64,000 bases of DNA from Salvia splendens. Lineage: Eukaryota; Streptophyta; Magnoliopsida; Lamiales; Lamiaceae. The notes under the pieces are model-generated. The model was not told the DNA's origin and did no database searches. It saw nothing but the letters and a program-made list of their open reading frames with translations. Where the stretch lies: contig NC_056047.1 of the NCBI RefSeq assembly GCF_004379255.2, forward strand, positions 31,758,293 through 31,822,292. Reading direction: 5' to 3'. This document shows, piece by piece, positions 29,763 to 40,608 of the stretch. A program made the translations under genes and the position numbers. How positions within the stretch are numbered: position 1 is the first letter of the stretch; every line of letters starts with the position of its first letter.

Positions 29763-32747
29763 GAGCAAGTTTGTCTCCTACACTGCGGTTGAAGGAAGGA
29801 AGATCAACATGGGTAATCAAGCATCGTCCGAAGTTCTCGGCATTGGCAACGTGATTCTCATGATGACGTCTGGCGTTACTATCACTTTGAAGGATGTACT
29901 GCATGTCCCAGACATCCGCAAGAACCTAATGTCAGGATCAATAATAGTTAATAAGGGGTTTAAACTTGTATTTGAGTCTGATAGGTTTGCATTGTACAAG
30001 TTTGGAAAGTCACTCGGAAAAGGTTATGTAACCGATGGACTTTTCAAGCTCAGTGTGGCAACTCGCAGTGTTGCAAAGCCGTTGGCTAATAATAATAAAG
30101 CTTATACTTCCTCTTACTTGACTGAGTGTTCAAATTTGTGGCATTGTAGATTGGGACATGTAAATTCAAAAGCCATTAAAAGATTAGTGAATTTAGATTT
30201 ACTAAAGACTAATGAAGTGGATACCCAAGATAAATGTGAAATTTGTCTTGAAGTAAAAATGACTAAGTTGCCGTTTCACTCGGTTGAACGAAGAACAAAA
30301 CCACTTGAATTAATTCACATGGACGTATGTGATTTAAAGATGGTGCAAACTAGAGGTGGTAAAAAATACTTTATTACTTTCATAGATGATTGCACAAGGT
30401 ATTGATACATTTATCTTTTAAGAAGTAAAGATGAAGCAATAGAAGCGTTCAAAAATTATAAGAACGAAGTTGAGAATCAACTTGGTTGTAAAATCAAAAC
30501 GATTCGAAGCGATAGAGGAGGCGAATATGTAGCCCCGTTTGAGGAGTTATGCAACGCAAGTGGTATAATTCATCAAACAACTGCTCCCTATTCACCACAA
30601 TCTAATGGTGTTGCAGAACGCAAAAATTGAACTCTAAAAGAGATGATGAATGCACTGCTTCTGACTTCAGGATTACCACATAACATGTGAGGGAAGTTGT
30701 TTTGACAGCCAACTATATCTTGAATAAAATCCCTCTCAAAGGAAAAGATGTTACTCCTTATGAGTTGTGGAAGGGAAGGAAGTCATCCTACAAATACCTC
30801 AAAGTGTGGGGGTGTTTGGCAGAGGTGATGGTTCCTCCGCCCAAAGAAGTTACAATCGGACCTAAAACAGTTGATTGCATCTTCATTGGATATGCACTTA
30901 ATAGTAGTGCATATTGATTTGTTGTTCACAATTCTGAAATATCGACTATTACAGTAGGAACAACAATTGAGTCAAGGAATGTTGTATATCTCGAAAATAC
31001 ATTTCCTTGCAAAGACAAGGAAAAAGTCTTAACCAATTCTGAGACAAGAATTGAAGTAGAAGCCACTAGTTCTAAATCAGCGTACAAGGAACCTGAATCG
31101 CGCAAGCATGCAAGGCCTGATCCAAATGATACAGGACTAAGACGTGGTAATAGGGACATAACACCAAAAACATTTGGTCCTGACTACATTGCTTTTATGT
31201 TAGATGAAGAACCGACATCTATAAAAGTAGCCTTCAATGGCCCAGATGGGCTACATTGGAGAGAAGCTGTTCAAAGCGAAATTGATTCAATTTTGCTAAA
31301 CCACACTTGGGTGTTGGTAGATCTACCTGAAGGTGCGAAACCTCTAGGTTGCAAATGGATACTTAAAAGGAAATTTAAGGCCGATGGAACAGTGGATAAG
31401 TATAAAGCCCGACTAGTAGTAAAGGGTTTTAAACAAAAGGAAGGACATGACTTCTTCGATACCTATTCACCTGTAACAAGGATTACATCTATCTGAGTGC
31501 TTCTCGCTATAGCTGCATTGCACAATCTTGAGATTCATCAAATGGATGTAAAGGCGTTTCTAAATGGTGAACTAGAATATGAAATTTATATGAAGCAACC
31601 CGAAGGGTTTATAGTACCTGGACAAGAGAAAAATGTATGCAAGCTCGTAAAGTCTCTATATGGATTGAAATAAGCGCCATTGCAATGGCACTTGAAGTTT
31701 GATAATGTGATGTTATCAAATGGATTTAAAATCAACGAGTGCGACAAATGTGTCTATATCAAGAGCACTAATAACAGCCATGTTATAGTATGTCTATACG
31801 TTGATGATATGTTAATCTTGGGTAGCAACACTCAAGTAATTAACGATACAAAGGCCATGTTAAAGAGAAACGTTGACATGAAAGACATGGGTCTAGCCGA
31901 TGTAATTCTTGGAATGAAGATTCTAAGAACGTCTGATGGAATCATCTTAACACAATCACATTATGTTAAGAAGATATTGAATAAATTCAAAGCCTATGAT
32001 GGCGCGCAGGTTAAGACTCCAATTGAACTCGACGTTCACTTGATTAAGAACAAAGGCGAGCCCGTTGCACAAGAAGAGTACGCACGGGTCATCGGATGCA
32101 TTATGTACTTGACTAATTGCACTCGACCTGACATTGCTTGTGCCGTGAACAAGTTGAGTCGTTACATGAGCAATCCAAACAAGGAGCATTGGAGAGCTCT
32201 TGTGAGGGTTTTGAGATATTTAAAACATACTCAAAATCATGGGCTACACTTCTCGAGATACCCCCCTGTACTTGAAGGGTACTATGATGCAAATTGGATA
32301 TCTAACAATAGAGACTCACTTTCAACAAGTGGATACGTATTTACTATTAGGGGTGGTGTTGTATCGTGGAAATCCACAAAACAGACATGTATAGCCCGAT
32401 CAACAATGAAATCGGAGTTCATTGCCTTAGATAAGGCTGGTGAGGAAGCCGAGTGGCTTAAAAACTTCCTTGAAGATATTCCATGTTGGTCTAAACCAGT
32501 GCCACCGTTGCTGATCCATGGCGATGGCCAAGCGGCTATTGGAAGGGCAAACAATGGCTTCTATAATGATAAGTCTCGACATATACATCGACGACATAAC
32601 ACCGTGAAACATTTGATCATTACAGGGGTGATTACAATTGACTATGTGAAGTCAATAGATAATCTAGCGGATCCGCTAACCAAATGGTTAAACCGTGATC
32701 AAATGAATAAGTTGCTAGAGGGAATGAGTCTGAAATCCACAAACTAA
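29700..32747 (+). pseudogene. Copia-3 pol, multiple stops
   Basis: Protease near 29720, GAG-pre-integrase with [18 protein letters not shown] (near 30140), integrase core ([19 protein letters not shown], then NGVAERKN), reverse transcriptase (GCKWILKRKF, then YVDDMLIL near 31800) and RNase H (CDKC region, then HGDGQAAIG and [10 protein letters not shown]). Stops lie at about 30404 (after CTRY), 30628 (after AERKN), 30916 (after SSAY), 31495 (after TSI) and 31673 (after YGLK), with a frameshift near 30688. Several fit CGA or CAA turned into a stop. From 31680 the frame is open to 32747. Confidence 0.85.
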
Positions 32748-33309
32748 AGAATTATCATAGTGGTAACCCAACCATGATGACTAGAGATCCCAAGAACTTG
32801 GTTCAAAGGGACAACTAAGCTATGAGAGTTCATGAGAAACACTCAACTATATCTATTCCCTATAGAGCAATGGAGTGTAAGAAAGCTTGCCTAGTCGTGA
32901 GGCTAAGTCTATGACTTTTAATGACTCCTAAAGGATCTCGAGGAGATTGAGTTCTCAAGGAGACCGAGTAGGGCAAGATACTCGATTAGGAATCACCTAT
33001 ATAAGTGTGAAGTGAGGCCGCTTCAAATAACACACTTATGAACCCAAAGTGGTGTCCAAGGCCGCAAAGGACACAAAACGTGAGAACGGATAAGGTTGAT
33101 GTGTTTAAGCGTTAACACCATTGTCTCGGTGCACGCCGTGGGGGATTAGTTCAAAGCATCGCGCTACTAAGCCGCCTGTGTATCCGATGGTGTCGACTAT
33201 GGAGGGTTCAAAGCCAACAACTACCTATCCTTATGCTTATATACCTCTCGAGGGTTGAGCTTGTGTCTGCATGCATATGCATTTGGCTATTTCCACTCAT
33301 GTGGGGGAT

Positions 33310-33995
33310 TGTAGAAATCATGGAATAAAATATGCCCGGTCAATGGATTTTGACCAAATAATAAATGTGAAGAGACATCTAATTTTGTGAAATTAAATGA
33401 TATAGCGTCGATCTACATTTTACGCAGATAAATGTAGTATATTCACTTTCTCAAATCCGATTTCCGGTGAGTGAGAAATAGTGGATTAAAGTTGGGCATG
33501 ATTAGCTTTTAATTAAAGCTTGAAGTTTGAGCTTAGGGAATAATTAACTAGTATTAATTATCCCACATAGGAGAAGTGACACATCTTTTAATGTGCTTAA
33601 AATAAGTGACTTTATGTTACTTAATAATTATAGTGGACCAAGATGGGTGAAAGAGCCAACACGCGCGCGCCGCCGCCGCCCGCCCAAGCCCGAGCCCGAG
33701 CCCGTGCTCGATCTTGGACTTGGACTTGACAATTGGTCTTTGAGTGGTCTTTGGGCTCGGGTCTGGACCCGTAGTAATCTTTTTAGACCACCGCTGAGTC
33801 AACAATCCAAGTGGCTTGACACATCGTCAAGCGTGGCACAGTCAAAGCCTACACGGCTGCCACGTGAGAAATCCACACAAATGAGCCATGATGAACCTTC
33901 ATGGCTTGGTTGACCCTGCATGGTGGCTTGACCTATAAATAGGCTAGCCATTCCACTGCATTTTACATATCATTCACAAGCATAACAGCATAAGC
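33310..33995 (+). repeat. Copia-3 3' LTR, truncated
   Basis: Matches the first part of 27272-28288 and stops after CATAAGC. The final 290 bp are missing. Confidence 0.85.
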
Positions 33996-34001
33996 AAAAG
34001 G

Positions 34002-34068
34002 GTTGACGACGATCTCCCCTTTCCTCCCACCTATTGGGCCCCACAAGCATCACTTGCTTTCTTTCAAG
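34002..34068 (+). pseudogene. Possible C-terminal piece of the captured MYB exon
   Basis: Reads VDDDLPFPPTYWAPQASLAF followed by a CAAG/GTTTTT splice-donor-like site at 34068. It lies in the Pack-MULE just after Copia-3 and could be the rest of the captured MYB exon. No family-specific motif is present, so this rests on position and open frame only. Confidence 0.4.
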
Positions 34069-34219
34069 GTTTTTATTTAATTATCTACATTGCTCATGGA
34101 ATGTTACTTACAATAACGAGAAAATTAGAGTTGAATTAATGGTGTAAACAACCTCATCAATCCGCCATCTAATCTCATCCCAGGATAAACGCGACTGGAG
34201 GAAGATGAAATAAGAACCC

Positions 34220-34453
34220 TAATTTATTATATATTTATGATTTGAAATTCTGATTTTAAATGAATATTTATTTAAATAATTAAGGAAATAATTATGGATT
34301 AAACCTGTTGATCGTTAGTTTTTAACGGAACAGTTAGCCCTGAACCAAATGTGATTCGGTTTAAAATACCAGGACCAAAAAATCCAAAAGATAAAGTTTA
34401 TGACAAAAATCATAAAATTGACATATGTTCAGGACCAATTTTGGTCTTTACTC
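34220..34453 (-). repeat. Pack-MULE right terminal inverted repeat
   Basis: Inverted partner of 26820-27045, ending GACCAATTTTGGTCTTTACTC before the TSD TTCTATATT. Confidence 0.8.
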
Positions 34454-34462
34454 TTCTATATT

Positions 34463-35373
34463 ATATCATCTTTCTTACTTTATTGTCTTCATTTATAATA
34501 AAAAATAAAGTTGCATAAAATCACATGGCACCTAAGAAAGGGATCATCTTCCTTAGAATGAAGGAAGTACAATTTATGTAAATTACGATAATCTTCTTTG
34601 GGACAGAGGAAGTACAACTTATATAAATTACGATAATGAACCAATGGCATTTATTATACAATGTTGTTTAATGTATTAATTTAATGGAGGGAGTATTGGT
34701 TTACACAACACAAAAATGCCGCAAACTTAATTTACATGATTAAACCTAATTTCTAAACCTGATTTACAAAATTATAACTTTATTTACACGCACCTAGAGA
34801 ATAAAACTAAAGTTATTTTTAAAAAGAAAAAATAATGGGTTACCAGAACTCAATCTAATCCAACCAAACTCGAAATTATCATGTTCCTAATAGGTCGATC
34901 CAATAAAGACACGAACCAAATGTTTGACCAAAGCCCATTACTTTCGTGTGTGTTCGTGTTAGGTTGTCGTGTCGTATCAAAAATGGTAAGCCCAGCTTTT
35001 ATATCAGGATGTGCATGAAAAGTCTAACGGGATAAGAAACTGAAATCTTCTAACACCTTAAGGGTTGCAACCAGGGGCGGAGCTAGTGTAAAATGAGAAG
35101 GGGCAAATGCCATACCTCAATTTTTAATATCTATATAGGAATTTTTGTTATATTTTTTAATATTCATAAATTCACACTATTTGCCACTTATATTTTTAAA
35201 AGTTAACAATTATTTGCACCTCTCCTAAGAAACACACCACCTTACACCTTTAATATTAGGGGAGGGGCAATGTTTAATGCACGATTTTTCCAATGTTGGT
35301 TTTTGTGAGAAACATCAAATGAATGACCTTAATTGTATAAGACTAATGAAGGCTACTTTAGGATGTCCATGAC
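34463..35373. other. AT-rich stretch, no gene
   Basis: AT-rich with short MITE-like words (about 34600, 34690). CAGGGGCGGAGCTAG at 35066 resembles a transposon end, but no inverted partner is seen. Confidence 0.4.
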
Positions 35374-35566
35374 TTTTTTTTTGGTAGTTAGCAAGAGTAT
35401 TTATCGACGAGACTATTCTCTACGCTGATTTGTAGATACCTCAATAGGTGGGACAACTGATCTAAGGATTTAAAGTTGCTCTATACCCATAGACAAGGAT
35501 CGATCTCCTGACCATTTGGTTAAGGATTGATGAGTCTCAGACCACTCGACCACACTCTTTGGGTTA
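35374..35566 (-). mobile_element. tRNA-derived SINE
   Basis: On the minus strand it starts GTGTGGTCGAGTGGTCTGAG, containing an A-box-like TGGTCGAGTGG, has a B-box-like GAGATCGATCC about 45 nt on, and ends in a 9-nt poly(A) (T-run at 35374-35382). Imperfect flanking repeats ATGTCCATGA and GTGTCCTTGA lie at each side. The length of about 190 bp is usual for plant SINEs. Confidence 0.7.
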
Positions 35567-35819
35567 GGGTGTCCTTGATTTTAATATACGTAGACATTGG
35601 TGTTGCATGATACTTGTTCAGATAGGAGTAATATATTCATACCCTCTCCGGTCATTAAATTTGTGTCCATTTTCATTTGTTCTATTCTACAAAAGTAGCC
35701 ACTTTTTACATTTGATAAGTTTTTCTTTTTTTTATAGGGTGAGTCCCAATCTCCCTTAACAATATTCTAATTAGTTTATAATTTTGCATTAAATTCTGTT
35801 CATTCATCCCAGAAAATAT

Positions 35820-35955
35820 GGAGTAATATAAAATTGAGTAAACGCACATCATAAATTTTTACGAGTCGAATGGTGTAATATAAAATTGAGTAAACGCACA
35901 TCTGTATATTTTTACGGTCGAATAGAGTAATATAAAATTGAGTAAATGCACATCA
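35820..35955. repeat. 52-bp tandem repeat, about 2.6 copies
   Basis: TAATATAAAATTGAGTAAA starts at 35824, 35876 and 35928, each followed by YGCACATC and (in the first two) a TTTTTACG segment. Confidence 0.85.
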
Positions 35956-36333
35956 GACAATCATTGTGACGTAAATAAGCGATAGCAATATTCTGATCGA
36001 TGATATTTTTACTGACATTTTATTCTGAATAATAAGTATACTCAATACCTAATGAGATTCATTAAACAAAAAGTAAGACATTTTAAAATAAATTCTCTAA
36101 ATGATTACATAAAATCGTGCAATTGAGTTTTAAGCTAGAATACTCTTTTGAGTTGTTGCTATAATGATATTCTATAGTTCCATAACTGAATTAATGTATT
36201 TGAATAGCTTTTTTTTTATAATCCAAAAGCTTAGGAAGAGAGGTGGCAATATGAAGATGGAAATCTCATTTATCTACATATATCTATCTGTATCTTATCT
36301 ATCAAAAGTTTAGAAGAAGAAGAAGAAGTAGAA

Positions 36334-36807
36334 ATGCTCCTCCACCATCACATCCTACCACTCCTCCGGCTACCGAACAGCATCAACCGCCGCCCGGCAG
36401 CCACGACGACGGCCAGCTTCTCGCTGTCGGACAAGTCACTCTCCTCCCGCGGGTTCACGTTCCACCGCACCGCAGAGAATCTAAACCTTGACCACCTGAA
36501 GCCGTGGGATTCCCGCGCCGCGACCCGGAGAAGATCCGGGTGGCGCTGGAGCACACGGAGGCGCTGGTGTGGGTGGAGCACCGGCGACGGCGTGTTCAAC
36601 GCGATCATATGGGACGTGGTGGTGGACCCCAGCTTCCAAGGCTTCAGCCTCGGAAAGGCTGTGATGGAGAGGATCCTCACAGCCCTGTTAGACGAGGGGA
36701 TTACCAACATCGCCTTGTATTACGAGCCCCGGGTTCTCGGGTTTGTTGCCGACCCGGATGGCATCCGGGGAATGGTATACTCTAGGAAGAACAAACGCAA
36801 AACTTAA
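36334..36807 (+). pseudogene. GNAT acetyltransferase pseudogene (NSI/SNAT-like, plastid type)
   Basis: Starts MLLHHHILPLLRLPNSINRR with a Ser/Thr/Arg-rich, transit-peptide-like N terminus. It then matches the plant GNAT family containing NSI and serotonin N-acetyltransferase: FTFHRTAENLNLDHL, VGFPRRDPEKIRVALEHTEA (another frame, about 36504-36580), TGDGVFNAIIWDVVVDPSFQ, LGKAVMERI and VADPDGIRGMVYSRKN. Three segments that family members carry are missing: around 36500, 36580 (between WVEH and TGDG, so the frame returns) and 36740 (between RVLGF and VADPDG, where a second LGF is lost). The acetyl-CoA loop reads QGFSLGK where QGxGxGK is usual. It has no introns, so it may be a processed copy, but I see no clear poly(A) or TSD. 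Confidence 0.75.
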
Positions 36808-37368
36808 TTCATTATTATCTAATCAATCATACAAAATTCTTTTCTATTTTCTATGTATATATAGCAACCTACAACATTCTTTCATTGCAGCAGGATGGTA
36901 TAATATCATCGTTTCCTTGCCACCATTTCCTTTTCTGAATTTGTAGAGAAATAAATTAGATTTGTGTACAATAAATGTAATATTTGGATAATGTAATTTA
37001 TTTGAATTTCTCTTTAATTAATAGAGTAAATGCCCCTTAATAACTGGAGTGTGTTTTGGACTAAAAAAAGTTTGAAACTCCCTTTAGCAATATTAAATCA
37101 AAGCATGTGGACATACATGTGTTGATATTTTCAAGATTTGTGTACCGTGTCTTATACCAATCCAAAGTTAGAAGTACAAAAAATATAGTTCACTCTTACA
37201 TTAAATTATATTTAGAATTTAATTAAATTTTAATCGTAAAATATGCCAAAATCCTAGTTATAATTTAATCACTTATATGTTCTCCTAATTATATAGTTCC
37301 ATAAGTGTGTAGTTTTGTGGAGTACTATAATTTTAAAATTCTCATTGAAATTTGCATTAACCATATTG
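36808..37368. other. AT-rich spacer, no gene
   Basis: AT-rich sequence between the GNAT pseudogene and Copia-4; nothing recognised. Confidence 0.4.
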
Positions 37369-37373
37369 ACAAC
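37369..37373. repeat. Left TSD of Copia-4 (ACAAC)
   Basis: ACAAC at 37369-37373 and at 53179-53183, almost 16 kb apart. Confidence 0.85.
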
Positions 37374-38360
37374 TGTAGGGATCAGACTACCATGACACTA
37401 TTACTATGACCTCTTTTGCTATTACACCGCTTACTGAGTTGGCTAGACTCAGAGGAACAAGCCACAATACAAAAGAGAGTTACAGAATTACAAAAGGTAC
37501 TAAGTATAGAAACCGTAATCGGAACGCTAGCTGAGATCAAGTATTTCACCAGACTTGAATCCTCTAGCTCCACCGACTAATTCCTGCACGTTAAGTAAAC
37601 AGATTAGTAATACTAGAAATGATCTATAACAGAACAGACAACTCAAAGGTCAGAAGAGACAGAAATTGGCTCAGGTCACAACAACGACTACACCAGGCCA
37701 AGAACCTCCCCACACGCTTCAACGAGTCAGTCACAACCAGAGAAACCATTGAACACAGGCGCCAGAGAACGTAGCCTCACTGACTACCACCAGTTCGCAA
37801 CCACGACCCTCAATCACCACACAACTCACAGATCTTCCACGATCTACACAAGATCTCTCACACTGAACACCCAAACCCACCGGATCTGAAACCCTAGGTC
37901 AGGTCCGACACAAACTCACAAGGAAACCGAGAGAGTAACCTAACTCAAAAACTTTACCGATGGAATCAACTAAAACAAGGATTTATCGGTAGAAACCAAG
38001 GATCGGAGGAGAAAACCGTCGGTAACCGCCGTAGATGTAGTGAGAGAAAGTAGAGAGAAGGAAGAGAGAATCGCACTGCAGAGTGAGAGAGAGAGAGTGA
38101 GAATAAAATAATGGAGTGAGGCGAAGCGGCACCTCACTTAACACACATCACAAACACAACCCTGGATCCAACGGCTGTGTTTGATGATTCGAGAGACTGG
38201 ACACGTGGCGGCCATCGGTGAGGTAAGTTACTCAATGGACTGGGCACTAAACGGGCTGCCCACTTAAGGAAATCGAGCCTCAACATTTAATCCCAACTGG
38301 ATCAACCCAATTTATTAAATGCATTAGTCCAACAACCAATTAGTCCACAAATATTCAACA
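37374..38360 (-). repeat. Copia-4 3' LTR
   Basis: 987 bp, plus-strand ends TGTAGGGATCAGA and AATATTCAACA. A purine tract (CCAAGGTGGAGAA on the minus strand) abuts it at 38361-38373. Confidence 0.88.
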
Positions 38361-38890
38361 TTCTCCACCTTGGACTACTTGGGAGCACATGGGGAGACCC
38401 TTAGTCTGCTGTTGCTTCATCACAGCCTACAAGGTAATCCAGAACACCAGAGAACCGAGGTTCATTAGTAATGGACTACCAGGTTGCCGAATAATACAAG
38501 AGGGATTGCACCTCAAGATTATGTAGGACTTTATCTGCCTTTAGACACCAGATGACCAAAGTCAATTAGTCTACACGGACTTATAACCCCGGGACATGCA
38601 CATGCTCAACCAAAATCAAAATACAACTTTTTTATGCATGAGAGCAATTTATCCACAGAAAGACATTTTGTAACAAAACCTCATTTTTCTCCACAACATC
38701 TCTAATGAAATGGAACCTAACATCTATATGCTTAGTTCTATCATGGAAGACAAGGTTTTTACACAATTGAATGGCAGACTGACTATCAAAATATAACACA
38801 GGAACAGTTTTATGGAATTTGAGTTCAGAGAGAACCCTTTTTTAACCAGATAGCTTCGTTCATAGCCTCTGTAAAGGCTATATATTCTGA

Positions 38891-40603
38891 CTATGTAGTT
38901 GATAAGGCTACAATGTGTTGGAGTTGGGATTTCCAACTAATGCAGGACCTGGAAACTGTGAACACATAAGAAGTGGTAAACTTCCTCTTATCTTTGTCAT
39001 TAGCATAGTTAGAATCCAAAAAACCACATAGCTCAACACCAGGTTCACACTTAGAGAAATAGAGACCATACTTAGCAGTATTTTTCAAGTATCTAAGCAA
39101 CCATTTAAGAGCTTCCCAATGCACAGGTCCTGGATTTGACATGTATCTACTCAAACATGAAACAACATAGGCAATATCAGGCCTAGTACAAACCATGAGA
39201 TACATCATAGAGCCTATAGCATTATCATAAGGAATCTTCTTCATAGAGTTGGTTTCAGATTCAGTTTTAGGACAAAGGTCCTTACTCAGCATAAATGTAC
39301 AGCCAAAGGAACAGAAGCAGGTTTAGCATCAAGCATATTAAAATTTTCAAGAATTTTTTGCACATAAGGTTCCTGGTGAAGCACCAGAGTTGAGGACTTC
39401 CTATCCCTAAGGATATTGATCCCCAAAATATTTTTTGCATCACTAAGGTCTTTTATGTCAAAATTTTTACATAAAGCAGATTGCACATGTTTAATAGACT
39501 TAATACATGGACCCATGATGAGCATATTATCAACATACAACAGCAAGAACACATGAGTTTTATCCAAGTTTTTAACATACAGACAAGCATCAAAGGTACT
39601 TCTCACAAAGCCTAATATTTGCATGCAAGTATTAAACTTGATATTCCACTGCCTAGGAGACTGTTTCAGACCATACAGAGCTTTCTTAAGCAAACATACA
39701 TGATTAGGAAAATTAGGATCAACAAAACCTTCAGGCTGTTTCATGTAGATAGACTTATCTAAATCACCTTGAAGGAAAGCAGTTTTAACATCCATTTATT
39801 TCAATTCCCAATTAAAGTGAGCACACAAAGCAAACATCATTCTCACAGTAGTAAACTTAACCATAGGAGCAAAAATTTCACTGTAATCAATCCCCTATTG
39901 GTGAGTAAAAACTTTGGCAACCAACCTTGCCTTGTACCTAAGCCTCTCTATCTCATCTTTCAATTTAAATAGCCACCTGCAATCAACTACAGCGGCACCA
40001 GGAGGCAAAGGCAAAAGAATCCAAGTCTTATAGATAAACAGCGGCACCGGGAGGCAAAGACAAAAGAATCCAAGTCTTATAGCCATCTTAAGGGTCAAGG
40101 GAGATATTATCAGGGTTTACAGGGAAAAAGTTCCATTACTGAGGGGTATAAGGAGTAGTTCTATGCCTCTTAATCCCATGTTTTTGATACAAAGAATCCA
40201 TTTGAGCATTACAGAACTCAAGACCATTATCTGTCCTAACAGCCTTGATCCTATTTCCAGTTTGATTTTCAATTAAATCTCTCCAGTTTGAAAAGGTTAG
40301 AAAGACATCAGACTTGTGTTTTAAAAGAAAACACCAAACTTTTCTTGAAATGTCATCCACCATAGACAGGAAATAGACTGCCCCAGAGTGGGTAGTGACA
40401 GAGGCATGGCCCTAAACATCCATATGAAGGTACTCTAAGACAGAGTGACTGATATTTTCAGTCAATGGGGTAGGGAATGAAACCCTATGTTGCTTTCCCA
40501 ACACACAAGTTTCACAAAAGGGTAGTTCATTTTTGAAATCCAACTCACTCAAAATCTCAGAGTTTTTCAAAAGTTTTAACCCCTTTTGACTCATATGCCC
40601 AAG
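38891..40603 (-). pseudogene. Copia-4 integrase, RT and RNase H remnants
   Basis: Minus-strand fragments closely similar to Copia-5. Integrase: HMSQKGLKLLKNSEILSELD, CVLGKQHRVSFP, then DDISRKVWCFLLKHKSDV, and AVRTDNGLEFCNAQ (40594-40136), with the end of the core (catalytic Glu block) missing after a stop at about 40137. RT: LPLPPGAAVVDCRWLFKLKD (40000 region), [20 protein letters not shown] (39795) and [10 protein letters not shown], where the second Asp of YVDD is Asn. RNase H: DSNYANDKDKR, then a stop near 38898. The altered YVDD and the stops show decay. Confidence 0.85.
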
Positions 40604-40608
40604 TCTAT
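40604..40608. repeat. TSD of solo LTR A (TCTAT)
   Basis: TCTAT at 40604-40608 and 42098-42102; Copia-4 pre-integrase coding reads on across the pair. Confidence 0.85.

Larger units (their letters stand above)
27272..33995 (+). mobile_element. Copia-3, degenerate Ty1/copia inside the Pack-MULE
   Basis: Plus-strand element of about 6.7 kb with a 1017-bp 5' LTR and a 3' LTR truncated after 686 bp. A purine tract (GTGGGGGAT) precedes the 3' LTR. Gag and pol carry many stops and frameshifts. The LTRs differ by indels: a block at about 33560-33600 is missing from the 5' LTR and one at about 27800-27845 from the 3' LTR. It is therefore clearly older than Copia-1. The right TSD is lost with the truncated end, so the right boundary is where LTR homology stops (after CATAAGC). 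Confidence 0.85.
26820..34453. mobile_element. Pack-MULE carrying an R2R3-MYB fragment, interrupted by Copia-3
   Basis: Long terminal inverted repeats (26820-27045 and 34220-34453, roughly 75% similar by eye, ends GAGTAAA...TTTACTC) with an identical 9-bp TSD. Between them lies a fragment of a host MYB gene. No MULE transposase is present. Removing Copia-3 (27272-33995) leaves about 0.9 kb, a usual Pack-MULE size. Capture of host exons between MULE ends is well known in plants. Confidence 0.82.

Noticed and set aside
33562..33596. ATCCCACATAG in the Copia-3 3' LTR as another snRNA-type promoter
   Set aside because: The box differs from consensus, the nearest AT-rich word is about 27 nt away instead of 32-33, and the segment is missing from the 5' LTR.
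35066..35080. CAGGGGCGGAGCTAG as a hAT or MITE end
   Set aside because: No inverted partner or TSD found nearby.
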